In this document: piece by piece, positions 9,901 to 17,862 of the stretch
How the letters are laid out: each line of letters opens with the position of its first letter
How positions within the stretch are numbered: the stretch's first letter is position 1
DNA from: Planctomycetota bacterium
Lineage (GTDB): Bacteria; Planctomycetota; B15-G4
Assembly: GCA_029259745.1 (NCBI GenBank)
Contig: JAJDEO010000021.1
Span: forward strand, 1-52,490
DNA: 52,490 bases
Direction of reading: 5' to 3'
Notes under the pieces: model-generated
Told to the model about the DNA's origin: nothing
Database searches by the model: none
The model's input: the letters and a program-made list of their open reading frames with translations, nothing else
Program-made: the position numbers and the translations under genes

Positions 9901-10530
9901 TACTACTATCCCGACGAGCGCACCTACGACCGCTGGCCGCGCTCGTCGATCACGGCCTGGCAGGTGATGGCGCTCGAGTCGGCGCGCCTGGGCGGGCTCG
10001 AAGTTCCCGACCAAGCGTTCGACGCCGCCGGCGGATTCCTGCGCGCCGCGCATCGCCCGCGCGAGGGTGTGGTCCTCTACAGCCACGACCCCGCGCGGCT
10101 CAACTCGTCGTACTGGACGCTGCCGGGCTCCACGCCCGCGGGCCTCTTCGCCCTGTCACTTCTCGGCGAGGACCTCGACGATCCGCAGTGGTCGAGCGCT
10201 CTGCGCTTCGTGCGCAACCGCGCGCCCGACGGCTACCGCATGCGCAGCCAAGACGCGTTCGTCGAGGACGCGTCCGGCAACCTCTACTTCTGGTACTACG
10301 GCACGCTCACGATGTTCCGCCGCGGTGGCAGCGACTGGAACGACTGGAACGAGAAGCTTCAATCGACGCTGCTCCCGTCGCAGAACGACAACGGTTCGTG
10401 GCGTCCGATCTCCGTGTACGCCGAGTACGCCGGCGACACGAACAGCGACCGCGCCTACACGACGGCGATCAACGTGCTCACCCTCGAGGTCTACTACCGC
10501 TACTTCACACCGTTGCTCGAAGTGAAGTGA
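6958..10530 (+). CDS. Composite TonB/TolA-like transducer with propeller and cyclase-like toroid
   Basis: A 1190-residue multi-domain membrane protein. In order it has: an N-terminal transmembrane helix (about 9-30); PD40/TolB-like propeller repeats (about 75-335) with repeated 'DxaPafsndg..l.f.SNR.GG.GGyDiY' units; two further helices (about 348-366 and 378-394); an Ala/Ser/Pro/Thr-rich linker (about 405-835); and a C-terminal domain (about 840-1190) with QW-like repeats (SDGHWG, NGGWSYY, NDNGSW) of the prenyltransferase/squalene-cyclase toroid type. The third helix reads LLVSLLIHLLMAYWF. Ser383 and His387 reproduce the SxxxH motif of TonB and TolA, by which these proteins engage ExbB-ExbD or TolQ-TolR. 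The TTG start has GGAAGG 11 nt upstream; ATG 6979 is the alternative. Neighbouring exbB and exbD make it the likely cognate transducer. The cyclase fold is probably used for binding, since I see no clear DxDD motif. Confidence 0.8.
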   Translation: MKLPPNTMRTVVIVVALVSAGFFAAYLRFLPYLEREATYTDGRAHYELDEIERLRFAVWDDAEALGVEVNGPENEGRGAISPDGRYLVFTVGEEGLNADLYVADLVDGRAVDARPLMRANTTADDIAPAFSNDALWLSSNRPGGVGGYDIYRVPYRDGTFGFAETLEAGLNTTADELDPAPVPGSRALAFASSRRRAMGLDLYLAAPLGETLTDAGTLVDPILVPGEAERAEVTDSAWNVTPLDALNTPFHDRDPAFANDGLTLFFASNRSGGLGGFDLYQSVQSAGAWQPSQSLGTLNDTFDERAPSPSRDGFTLLFTTSDGVSDSTDLLRASSRELYRLPGRPVGWFDLTVLALLLLLALLAWLGKHWEALDILYKCLLVSLLIHLLMAYWFRDVYVDPEQVELPPPTPSFRVTLAASPSAIAQQQERAGQVDDSSSRSELTAQAPSRAESAQLADLVGEQEAPTPDASGGLEAPQLAQAAAPSAAPAGEATPARDASAASAGVKLSTPDTSTATRTASDAAALVVTSTRVSNADDAAAARGTPSARVRPSRSESGDPGLAAEVSAPTPARGELSMPSLSDNDMPATSGSVVSGARAADAPAPERARGAAAPALVALEGGGPTRAAPEAAPTLSLDGLGASSGGVRSAPASSRGSPSAPARLSASLGGAGETPRTNAAPPSGGLTAPLVASGSSSGPSISQSTSSSARAPARRDALGDVALVTPADEPGEGLRRSTDAVGESSASFDVASLDLGRSSLPASRRRAEPSRRPSRIGSPGTSAATLGGPLAAPTLAPLSMPVASADIRPAPVTTPADTFAETPYRTRFGDEKLRALEEFGGSEETERAVRLGLRYLADIQRSDGHWGSASDYDDKYGRVTVGKTGLCLLAFLGAGHTPDSDTEYSDVTARAVDLLLSVQDDDSGHFGYTAAYSHGIATYALAECFALTKDRKLRAPLERAVAHILSKQNRTNDRRRNGGWSYYYPDERTYDRWPRSSITAWQVMALESARLGGLEVPDQAFDAAGGFLRAAHRPREGVVLYSHDPARLNSSYWTLPGSTPAGLFALSLLGEDLDDPQWSSALRFVRNRAPDGYRMRSQDAFVEDASGNLYFWYYGTLTMFRRGGSDWNDWNEKLQSTLLPSQNDNGSWRPISVYAEYAGDTNSDRAYTTAINVLTLEVYYRYFTPLLEVK

Positions 10531-10542
10531 CGCGGGCCGACG

Positions 10543-10914
10543 TCAGCGCTTGCGCGTCGTCGCCTTCTTCTTGGCGGCCTTCTTCGGAGCCGACGCGAGG
10601 GCGTAGCTCTCCTTGAGCCACTTGCTCCAGAGCGCCTTCGGCATCGGCTTGGCTGCATCGAAGCGTGCCGTCACCCAGCCCGTCGACCCGACGTCGAAAC
10701 GGTCGGGTTCCTTGGCCGCACGTGCGCGGGCGTCATCCATCGACGCGTCGAGCTTGAACATTGCCTTGAAGCGACCACCCTGCGGGCCGATGTAGAGAAA
10801 GGCCTGCTTGCCGACCTTGAACGACGCTTGGGTGCAGGCCGTGCCTTCGTCCACCGCCGCGAGACGTGCGGCTTGATCACGGATCGACTGAGTCGGGTCT
10901 TTGTCTGCGGCCAT
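10543..10914 (-). CDS. MmcQ/YjbR-like (DUF1801-like) small protein
   Basis: A 123-residue soluble protein. Patterns such as 'FKVGKQAFLYIG....rfkAMFKLdaSm..A...A..epdrfdvGstGWVTARFda..pmP..l...WlkESY' fit the small alpha/beta MmcQ/YjbR-type fold, whose biochemical role is not established. The C-terminus is a Lys/Arg-rich tail (KKAAKKKATTRKR) that suggests nucleic-acid contact. The start is set at MAADKD because the 24 upstream codons look unrelated. The gene is convergent with the composite transducer gene, with only 12 bp between stops and no clear terminator hairpin. Confidence 0.7.
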   Translation of the reverse strand: MAADKDPTQSIRDQAARLAAVDEGTACTQASFKVGKQAFLYIGPQGGRFKAMFKLDASMDDARARAAKEPDRFDVGSTGWVTARFDAAKPMPKALWSKWLKESYALASAPKKAAKKKATTRKR

Positions 10915-11031
10915 CGCGAAGCCCTCGAAATCATGTGTCAGCGCACACGATACGGCCTGGACGCCGCACCCGCACGGCATCCCCATGGTATGGCGATTCG
11001 CGAATCACAAGCCCGGGCGGGTCTCGCCGCT

Positions 11032-11736
11032 TCAGACCGAACGTGTGATCCCGCCGTCGACGCGGAGGTTCTGGCCGGTGATGTACGCAGCGCCGTCCGA
11101 AGCGAGGAAGGCGATGACCTCGGCGATCTCGGCGGTGGTGCCGTAGCGTCCCATCGGAATGCGCGCGCGAAACTCCTCTTTCTCAGGAAGACTGTCGATG
11201 AATCCGGGGAGGACGTTGTTCATGCGGATGTTGTCGGCCGCGTACTTGTCGGCGAAGAGTTTCGTGAAGGCCGCGAGCCCCGCGCGGAACACGCCCGACG
11301 TTGGGAAGACGGGGTCGGGCTCGAAGGCCGCGAAGGTGGAGATGTTGATGATCGCGCCCGACTTCTGCCGCTGCATGACGGGTGTCACGAGCCGCGTCGG
11401 GCGCACGACGTTGAGGAAGTACACCTCCATGCCGACGTGCCAGTCGTCGTCGGAGAGTTCGAGTACCGGTGCGCGCGGTCCGTGACCGGCGCTGTTGACG
11501 AGGACGTCGATGCGTCCCCAAGCCGCCACCGTCTCGTCGACAAGACGCTGCAGGTCATCGTTCGAGCGATTTGAACCCGTCACCCCGAGGCCGCCGAGTT
11601 CGGCCGCCAGCGCCTCGCCCTTCCCGGACGACGACAAGATCGCCACGCGATACCCACCAGCAGCGAGCTTGCGTGCAGCCCCCGCGCCCATGCCGCTCCC
11701 GCCAGCCGTGATCACTGCGACCTTCTCGTTCGACAT
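11032..11736 (-). CDS. Short-chain dehydrogenase/reductase family protein, atypical active site
   Basis: A 234-residue Rossmann-fold protein. The cofactor motif is TAGGSGMG (residues 10-17), the NSAG motif is at 81-84, and the C-terminal VDGG motif is typical of classical SDRs. Ser133 sits in NIS at the usual catalytic-Ser strand. Where the YxxxK pair is expected, the sequence reads SGVFRAG (147-153), so Ser147 and Arg151 replace Tyr and Lys. This resembles the divergent subgroup with an 'FRAGLAAFTKLFADKYAADNIRMNNVLPG' helix, whose chemistry may differ. It may be a weak or non-redox SDR. The gene is single, with no obvious operon partner. Confidence 0.88.
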   Translation of the reverse strand: MSNEKVAVITAGGSGMGAGAARKLAAGGYRVAILSSSGKGEALAAELGGLGVTGSNRSNDDLQRLVDETVAAWGRIDVLVNSAGHGPRAPVLELSDDDWHVGMEVYFLNVVRPTRLVTPVMQRQKSGAIINISTFAAFEPDPVFPTSGVFRAGLAAFTKLFADKYAADNIRMNNVLPGFIDSLPEKEEFRARIPMGRYGTTAEIAEVIAFLASDGAAYITGQNLRVDGGITRSV

Positions 11737-11903
11737 CCGCGCTCTCCGGGTGTCATCGCACGCGGCTCATCCGCGCGGACGTGTACAGAGCATACCGGTC
11801 ACGCCGAGCATGCCCCTCAGCGCAAGACGGACGGACGGTTCATCGCTTCCGGTGAGAGACAAAAACACATCACTGCGACCGGGCATGCCCGTTTGCGCAG
11901 CCT

Positions 11904-13241
11904 CTACTTCGCGAGCCCGAAGCGATCCAAGGTGAAGACCTTCTCGCGCTTGTACGTGCCCTCTTCGAAGGTGATCGCCATCACGATGTCTGCCTGGAGG
12001 ATGCCGTGGAGCGAGATCTCGTCGGAGCTGATGCAGTCGACCGTGAGGCTGAGCGGGTAGGTCTGGTGGCGGACGACGTAGTTGCCCGCGAACTCGAGTG
12101 CGTGACGTTGTCCGCTGAAGGTCCGCTCGCCCCAGTCGTACTGCCCGTTCGTGAGCTCGCTACGCACGAGCTCGAGATCGTGGAGTGGCGTCTCGAAGGC
12201 CGCGAAGTCGACGAGCGCGTCGGCGAGTGAGACACCGCGCGCCATCCGCGAACCGCTCGGCAGTCGCTCTCCTTCGACATCGACGACGCACTGCGCCAGG
12301 ACGTCGCCGTCGCGGATGTCGGCAGCGAGCCGAAGCATCGTGTAAGCCGACGGCATGGCCGCGAATGTGTCGGTGACGCGGTAGCGTGCCCACTCGCCGG
12401 CTTGCGTGTCTTGCCATGGATGGGTGGACAGCGCCTCAGGCGGTGCAGCGATGTCATTTGCGGTGAAGATCCCCGGCGTAGCGATTCCGTCAGACGAGAA
12501 CTCGGCCTCGCCCGTTTCCATCGAGACCCAGCGATCGTCGAGCGGCATGAAACGCATCGGCACGAAACCCGACGCCACGAGCAGCTCGACCGGGTAGTCG
12601 TTTTCTTCGACACCCAAGCGCGCCGCCTCGACGACACGCATCACGGTGCGCCCTTCGTCGACCCACTCCTTGAAGAGCACGACGTGGCTGTCGAACTTGT
12701 TCAAGATGTCGCCGGGCCGCAGGTCGTCACATCCGTCGAGGGGATAACACAGGCGCCCGAGCGAACGCGTCGACTGCTTCACGGGAAGCTCCCAGCAACG
12801 CGCGACGAATCCCGAGCAATCGAGTCCCAGGGCGTGGCGGCTCGACGCAGCGCGTTCGCTCACCGGCACGAGACCCGCGTAGAGCCCCTCTTCGAGCCCG
12901 CCCTTGAAGTCTTCGATCGACGAGAAGCCACCCCACGCGTAGGGCATGCCGCGGTTCGTCTCGCCTCCGATGCTCCAGCCGCGCTCATCGAAGCTCGTGT
13001 CCGGCGTGTCGACGCGCACACCGTCGGCGTCATCACCGTGAAATGCGTTCGCTTCAGTTGCCGTCCACTCGAACGTCGCGTAGCGCTGAGCTGTCGCCAA
13101 GACGCGATCACGCAGCTCGGTCTGTCCGAGCTCCACGATGGCCGAGTCTTGCAACGCGCGGACTGGAACTGTCCTCACGACTCCGAAGACCACCAGCCAT
13201 GCGAGAGCGACCGTCACACTTGAACGATGATGCCAACCCAC
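11904..13241 (-). CDS. Exported NlpC/P60-type cysteine peptidase
   Basis: A 445-residue protein with an N-terminal hydrophobic signal (VTVALAWLVVFGVV) ending near residue 30. The NlpC/P60 core is clear: LDCSGFVARCW with the nucleophile Cys142, LRPGDIL (174-180), then SHVVLF with the catalytic His186. Such enzymes cut peptide or amide bonds in peptidoglycan or related polymers. The roughly 200 residues after the core are beta-rich and unassigned. The GTG start lies about 6 nt after a GGGGGA tract. Substrate is unknown. It could also be a permuted amidase of the same clan with a non-cell-wall target. Confidence 0.85.
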   Translation of the reverse strand: MGWHHRSSVTVALAWLVVFGVVRTVPVRALQDSAIVELGQTELRDRVLATAQRYATFEWTATEANAFHGDDADGVRVDTPDTSFDERGWSIGGETNRGMPYAWGGFSSIEDFKGGLEEGLYAGLVPVSERAASSRHALGLDCSGFVARCWELPVKQSTRSLGRLCYPLDGCDDLRPGDILNKFDSHVVLFKEWVDEGRTVMRVVEAARLGVEENDYPVELLVASGFVPMRFMPLDDRWVSMETGEAEFSSDGIATPGIFTANDIAAPPEALSTHPWQDTQAGEWARYRVTDTFAAMPSAYTMLRLAADIRDGDVLAQCVVDVEGERLPSGSRMARGVSLADALVDFAAFETPLHDLELVRSELTNGQYDWGERTFSGQRHALEFAGNYVVRHQTYPLSLTVDCISSDEISLHGILQADIVMAITFEEGTYKREKVFTLDRFGLAK

Positions 13242-13563
13242 GGCAATCCCCCGGCGGATGAGATGTCATGTCGCACGCTTCGCGCACCGCCAACCGACAC
13301 GGCACACGACCGAGGGTACTACGGCTTGAAGCTCTCGCGACGACCGCGCGCCGCCCGAAACTCGCCCGAGGCACGAAGGTTCATGCACGCTGACCGAAGT
13401 CGTCACAGCTCTCGGCGAAGTGTTGTCGTTCCGAACACTGCGAGTTGCAGAAGCGGAACGTCGCACGTGGCGACAACCCACGAACAGAACAACTCGACAC
13501 GGTCGCTGGATTCTCGCTTCTCGTCATCAAGGAGAAATACGCCGCTCATCCTGCCACGCGCGC
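13242..13563 (-). other. Intergenic region upstream of the NlpC/P60 gene
   Basis: No supported gene. Open frames here are Arg-rich shadows. The promoter of the peptidase gene should lie here, but I see no confident boxes or hairpins. Confidence 0.45.
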
Positions 13564-14091
13564 TCATACGTCGCACTCGAGATGGATGTCCTCGGGTTCG
13601 AGCGCGAAGAGGTGCGCATCGGGCTCTGCGATGAGGGTGCAGCCGCGGCGACGGTAAAAGTCGATCGTGTTCTCCGACGGCGTCGCTGAGATGTAGAGAC
13701 GCTTGGCACCGCGCTCGCGCGCCGTGTCCCGGGCGAGTGTGAAGAGCCGCTTGCCCATGCCGGTGGCGCGGTGTGCGCAATCGACGTAGAGGAACTTGAG
13801 CTGGAGTTGATCGCGCGTGCTTCCGAGACGCGCGCTGTCGAGGATGACGACCCCGACGAGTGCTTCGCCTTCGAACATGCCGTAGAACCAGCCGCCTCGT
13901 TCGAAGCACGAGTGCAAACCCGGCGTTGCCTTCTCGGCCTCGCCCTCCGGCCAGCCGTGCAGGTGGTGGCGCTGGTCCTCGAGAACGAGCGCGCCCTGCT
14001 CGACGCGATAGACCCTGTCGATCACTTCGCTGCGGTCGATGGTCCAGACGGCGTCGATCTCGTCCCGCGTCAGCTCCCGCCCGGTGATCAC
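13564..14091 (-). CDS. GNAT-family N-acetyltransferase
   Basis: A 175-residue acyl-CoA-dependent transferase. The central strand reads QLQLKFLYVD and is followed by the pyrophosphate-binding loop HRATGMGKRLF, i.e. the Q/RxxGxG/A motif. It ends with a 'T.seNtidFYrRRGC' strand-helix typical of the family. GTG 14091 is preferred over the TTG six bases upstream because GGAG lies 8 nt before the GTG. A TAGGAT hexamer at 14116-14121 (minus strand) could be its -10 box. The substrate cannot be inferred. Confidence 0.88.
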   Translation of the reverse strand: MITGRELTRDEIDAVWTIDRSEVIDRVYRVEQGALVLEDQRHHLHGWPEGEAEKATPGLHSCFERGGWFYGMFEGEALVGVVILDSARLGSTRDQLQLKFLYVDCAHRATGMGKRLFTLARDTARERGAKRLYISATPSENTIDFYRRRGCTLIAEPDAHLFALEPEDIHLECDV

Positions 14092-14320
14092 GCGCAAGTC
14101 TCCGTGGAGGAGTCCATCCTACCGCGCGATAACGAGTGCTTGGACGCAGGCCTGGCCTCTACACGCCTTCGGCGCCGAAGACCCACTTGCTGCGCAACAA
14201 CACGGTGACGGGGCGATCCCGATCTTGCGGAATGAAGACGCCGACCTTGCCCGGCCACTGTGCGGCTTGCTCCAAGCCGACGGTGCCTCTCACGCGTGTC
14301 AGATGGTCGCCGCGACGCCT

Positions 14321-15199
14321 TCAGTCTTCGACCTTCGGGACGATCTGATCGAGGTAGTCGTCGTACGCTTCGATCGATGCCTCGAGGTGGCCGGGAGTGT
14401 TCAAGATCCCGTACGTCTGGAGGATCACGGGGCCTTCATACCCTGCGTCTTCCAACGCTTGAAGGAACGGCAGCAAGCTGTAGTTGCCCTTGTCGAGCGG
14501 CTTGATGACGTCGCTCCAGTTGACGAGCAGGTTCGGCGGCCCGGCGTAGGCGTTCTCCTTCGCGCCCGCGATCGCAACGAGTGCTGTGTTCCCGGCATGC
14601 TCGGCAACGACAGACTCCATGTCGTATTGATTGCCGCCGCGGATCTCGTGACACGTGTGCAGCGAGTTCGCGAGGTTCGGGTGACGAATCGCATCGATGA
14701 ACACGTCGGCTTCCTCGGCCGTCTCGATGTTCGTGTCCCAGTGCGGGTAGATGACCGTCCGAACGCCGTACTCCTGCGATGCCTCGGCCATCTCGAGAAG
14801 TAACTCGCGGATGGCCTGGTCGGACGGCGCCTTTCGGACGACCACCCAGAGTGGCGCGCCGCTCTTGGCCAAGGTCGGAAGTGCGCGCCGCCAGATCTGC
14901 GGACTCGCCTCGTTCGTGAAGTCATACGCGACGTAGGCGAGCAGCCGGAAGTCGTCCATCGACGCCGTGTAGCGCGCATAGCGCTCGAGCTTCGCGAGGT
15001 CGGGAGCATCTTTCAAACGCGTGACCACCCCGGCGAAACCCAGCGACTTGACGTAGTCGACGTTGTCCGTCGGCGAAGGGCCGAGGTGGAAGTCGTAAAC
15101 GATCAGCGGCGTCGTCTGCGCAGTGGACTTCACAGAGGTCGCGATCAGCGCGACGGCGAGCGTGAGCGACCACAGAGCCGCGTGGAGAAGCGGTTTCAT
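14321..15199 (-). CDS. Exported TIM-barrel sugar phosphate isomerase/epimerase-like protein
   Basis: A 292-residue protein with a signal peptide (hydrophobic LWSLTLAVALIATSV, cleavage near residue 28 before QTTPL). The rest fits the xylose-isomerase-like (AP endonuclease 2) barrel. Visible features are an early YDFHLG strand, acidic/His metal-ligand candidates in VIYPHWDT and LHTCHEIRGGN, and the late 'VNWSDVIKPLDKGNY' and 'GYEGPVILQTYG' segments of exported planctomycete members. It probably acts on a sugar or sugar derivative in the periplasm. The frame is open upstream, but this ATG starts the signal peptide. About 105 nt upstream the sequence CTTAAACTTTGTG could contain a -10 box. Confidence 0.82.
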   Translation of the reverse strand: MKPLLHAALWSLTLAVALIATSVKSTAQTTPLIVYDFHLGPSPTDNVDYVKSLGFAGVVTRLKDAPDLAKLERYARYTASMDDFRLLAYVAYDFTNEASPQIWRRALPTLAKSGAPLWVVVRKAPSDQAIRELLLEMAEASQEYGVRTVIYPHWDTNIETAEEADVFIDAIRHPNLANSLHTCHEIRGGNQYDMESVVAEHAGNTALVAIAGAKENAYAGPPNLLVNWSDVIKPLDKGNYSLLPFLQALEDAGYEGPVILQTYGILNTPGHLEASIEAYDDYLDQIVPKVED

Positions 15200-15307
15200 G
15201 ACATCGACCGTGAGTGAGGGATGGGCGCGCGGCGTGTCCACGACTCGAGCTGCGTCGCTGGACTTACAGAAGCAGTATGCGTTGAGAACGAGTGCACGGC
15301 ACAAAGT

Positions 15308-15667
15308 TTAAGGGGAAGCCCGCGTAGACCGTCGACAACCACCGCACCGACGACCACGCGACCAACGCCACTCGCCTCGGTGCGTGACACCGAGCACAGC
15401 CGTCGTTGCAGAACAGCCGGACGTCCCAGCCGGCAACGTCGCCGGAATGGAGAACCCGCCGAGTGGGTCGGTGACGATTCCCGAGATCACGACGTCAGGC
15501 GTGGGGACGAGCACACCGCCAGCGAACGGCGCTCCGAGTTCAGTGAATCCGAGCACGAGAAGCGTCGGCGTCAACGGAATGGCGTCTTGTGCAACGAGCA
15601 CGACGACGCCGTTGCTCGTCAAAGGGCCGAAGCCGTCGAGTCGCGAGAAGCCCGTCGAGCAAGGCAC
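15308..15667 (-). pseudogene. Remnant of a secreted protein's C-terminal module
   Basis: Within this 119-codon frame, residues about 11-82 match the C-terminal module found on other secreted proteins here: LLVLGFTELGAPFAGGVLVP followed by TPD, then 'TDPLGG..IPATLPAG'. After PAG the frame leaves the family pattern. The expected continuation looks better in another frame (WDVRLF), which suggests a frameshift. No signal peptide or upstream domain is present on this strand. I read it as the surviving 3' part of a decayed gene. Confidence 0.5.
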
Positions 15668-16003
15668 CGATCGCTGAGCAGCATGCTTTGTGTCATCCCA
15701 TCACCTCGAAGCGGAGGTGCAGGAGAGTCACGGACGATCGGCGTGAGGACGTGCGTCTTCAGGGCAAGGCGAGTCGACATGTTTCGACAGGTGGGCGAGG
15801 TACCGCTTCGTTGAGCACAAGAGATGTGTCGTTCGACGCAGCCCTGCTGGCACAGCCGCAGTAGCTTCTCCGTGAGCGATGCCGTTTGGCCCGAGGTGTC
15901 CACACGGTGCGGTCAACGGTGCCATCACGAAGCGTGACGACACGCCACGGGCAATGTTCCGCCGCGTGACGTGCCGCCGGTGCACTGCGAGGTCCCGCGC
16001 GAC
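15668..16003. other. Gene-free stretch between remnant and aryl-sulfotransferase-like gene
   Basis: No family-like frame on either strand and no clear hairpin. It may be decayed upstream sequence of the remnant at 15308-15667. Confidence 0.4.
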
Positions 16004-17620
16004 CTACAGCTCGATCGTGAACGCGACGGCGTTGCTCGCCCACGTCGCCTTCGACGTCCCGGGGTCCGTGGCGATCGCTGCGTGGTGAAGCGTCAAGCCC
16101 ACGGCCACGGCCGGGATGAGCCCGGGCGTCACGTTGAACGACGCGCTTGCGCGGCCGCTGGCGTCGAGGGTGCCGAACGTGTCGGTCAGGAGCGCCGTGT
16201 TTGCGAAGTCGAGCGTCAGGCTCGTGTAGGGATCGAAGTTGAGCGGCACGTGGATGCCGTTCTTCGTGAATCCCGGCGACGAACCCGTGGCCGATCCGAG
16301 CACGTAGTACTGCTGCCCCGCCTGACTCGACCCGGCGATGACGTCGAAGGCCACGCTGCCGCCGGCACCCGCCGAGACGACATCGCCGTCGCTCCACAAC
16401 GTGCGATCAACATAGGAAGCACGGAACGCCGTCGGCGTCGAGATCTCCCAGACGATCGTCCCGCCCGTCGTGATCTCGAAGATGCGCCCTTGCAGCGACG
16501 AGCAGATCAGCGTGTTGCCGTTCGGCAAACGCTCGGCACTGCTCATGATGTTCGAGTTCATCGCCGGGTTCTGGTACGTCCACAGCGGCGCCGCGGGCCC
16601 GAAGACACCACCCGGGCCGAAGTTGAACTCGCCCTGCGTGTCGAGCGGCAACTCGATCTCTTCGATGCGACTCGTCGGCGAAACCTGGTTGTTGTAGAGA
16701 ATGACGTTGCCGGCGCCGTCGAGGCCCTCGTCGATGAACTTCACTCCGTGCTGACGGAAGAGATCCTGGTCGGCTCCCGTGCCAGCTCGGTAGGCCTGAG
16801 GGTTGCCCCAACGGTAGAGCAGATCGCCGCCCTTGCCATGGTCACCGCCGGTGTGTCCCGCAGCCTCGGCCGTGGTCGTGCTGTGGTCGACGATCCAGAA
16901 CTCATCCTGGAAGTTTGCGCTGATGAGGATCCAGTCGTTCGCCTCGTCGTAGTCGACGGAGTTGACGTGATTCCAATCGGACACGTTGCTCGTCGGGAAG
17001 TTGATGTCGATGAGCTGCGGGTTCGCGCCGACATCACCGAAGTTGTTCTTCGTCACGTCGAAGTCCTGGATCAGGTGATCCCAGACGTGCCACTCCCAGA
17101 CAATCGTGCCTGTCGTCGGGCCCGACTGCTCGACCTCGATGATGTGGTCGGGCATGAAGATTGCGTTCGTGATGAGCGCTGGGCTACGTCCCTCGGCGAT
17201 CGCCTCGGCCTGACTCTTCTGCTCCCACGCGATCATCAGCACGTTGCCGTTCGGCATCTGAACTGCGTCGTGATGATGGATGTTGCCGCCCGTGTCGTAC
17301 TCGAAGCGCCACTCCACCGAGCCGTCGAGTGCCAGGCGTTCGACGCCGCCGCCGACACCGCCGGGCCCCGACACACCGGTCTTGATCGAACGCAACAACA
17401 GTCCGTCGTCCTGGATGTACGACGTGTTCCCGGCGGCGTTCGAACTCGACCACGTCTGGATCGTGTTGCCTTGTGCGTCGACCATCACCGTCGTCGTGCT
17501 GGCGCCGAGCGGGGCATAGACACGATGACCGGGGTCGACCTGCGCTTGCGTCGACACCCCGAGCGCAAGCGTCAGAGATGCCAGGAGTGCGAAGGGCGCG
17601 CCACGTTGGGGAGAGGTCAT
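16004..17620 (-). CDS. Exported aryl-sulfotransferase-like propeller protein
   Basis: A 538-residue protein with a signal peptide (FALLASLTLALGVSTQA, cleavage near residue 27). The body is an ASST-type propeller: VMVDAQGNTIQTW, then IHHHDAVQMPNGNVLMI, a W-E-W-H-V-W-D-H segment, DWNHVNSVDYD and RLPNGNTLICSS, which are family blade motifs. ASST enzymes transfer sulfate between aryl compounds through a catalytic His, and the His cluster in IHHHD is a candidate. A separate C-terminal beta module follows (about 430-538; LGSATG...VPLNFDPY...TLDFANT). It recurs on secreted planctomycete proteins and may serve sorting or adhesion. The start is chosen at MTSPQRG, where the signal peptide begins. True sulfotransferase activity is not shown. 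Confidence 0.82.
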   Translation of the reverse strand: MTSPQRGAPFALLASLTLALGVSTQAQVDPGHRVYAPLGASTTTVMVDAQGNTIQTWSSSNAAGNTSYIQDDGLLLRSIKTGVSGPGGVGGGVERLALDGSVEWRFEYDTGGNIHHHDAVQMPNGNVLMIAWEQKSQAEAIAEGRSPALITNAIFMPDHIIEVEQSGPTTGTIVWEWHVWDHLIQDFDVTKNNFGDVGANPQLIDINFPTSNVSDWNHVNSVDYDEANDWILISANFQDEFWIVDHSTTTAEAAGHTGGDHGKGGDLLYRWGNPQAYRAGTGADQDLFRQHGVKFIDEGLDGAGNVILYNNQVSPTSRIEEIELPLDTQGEFNFGPGGVFGPAAPLWTYQNPAMNSNIMSSAERLPNGNTLICSSLQGRIFEITTGGTIVWEISTPTAFRASYVDRTLWSDGDVVSAGAGGSVAFDVIAGSSQAGQQYYVLGSATGSSPGFTKNGIHVPLNFDPYTSLTLDFANTALLTDTFGTLDASGRASASFNVTPGLIPAVAVGLTLHHAAIATDPGTSKATWASNAVAFTIEL

Positions 17621-17862
17621 CTTGGTCGATCCAGCAGAGAGCGAGAGCAGAGAGTGGGAGAGGCGCGATCGACATGCACGCGGGAGACATCGGGAACCGA
17701 GCGGCGATCGCGCAGCAGTCGAGCGTACCACTGCTGCGAAAAGTGCGTGGTGCACGCGACGTCCGACGCGCCCACCGTTGCCGACGGGCAGTGCTCGCTC
17801 ACTCCAAGCGCGTGTGACTCAGTGCACGTCGCCGAATCGCCGGGTCTTCGTGGACATGTTCG

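Noticed and set aside
6958..10530. Functional squalene-hopene cyclase
   Set aside because: Only the C-terminal part has toroid-like repeats. The catalytic DxDD motif of hopene cyclases is not seen and the domain is part of a membrane-anchored transducer.
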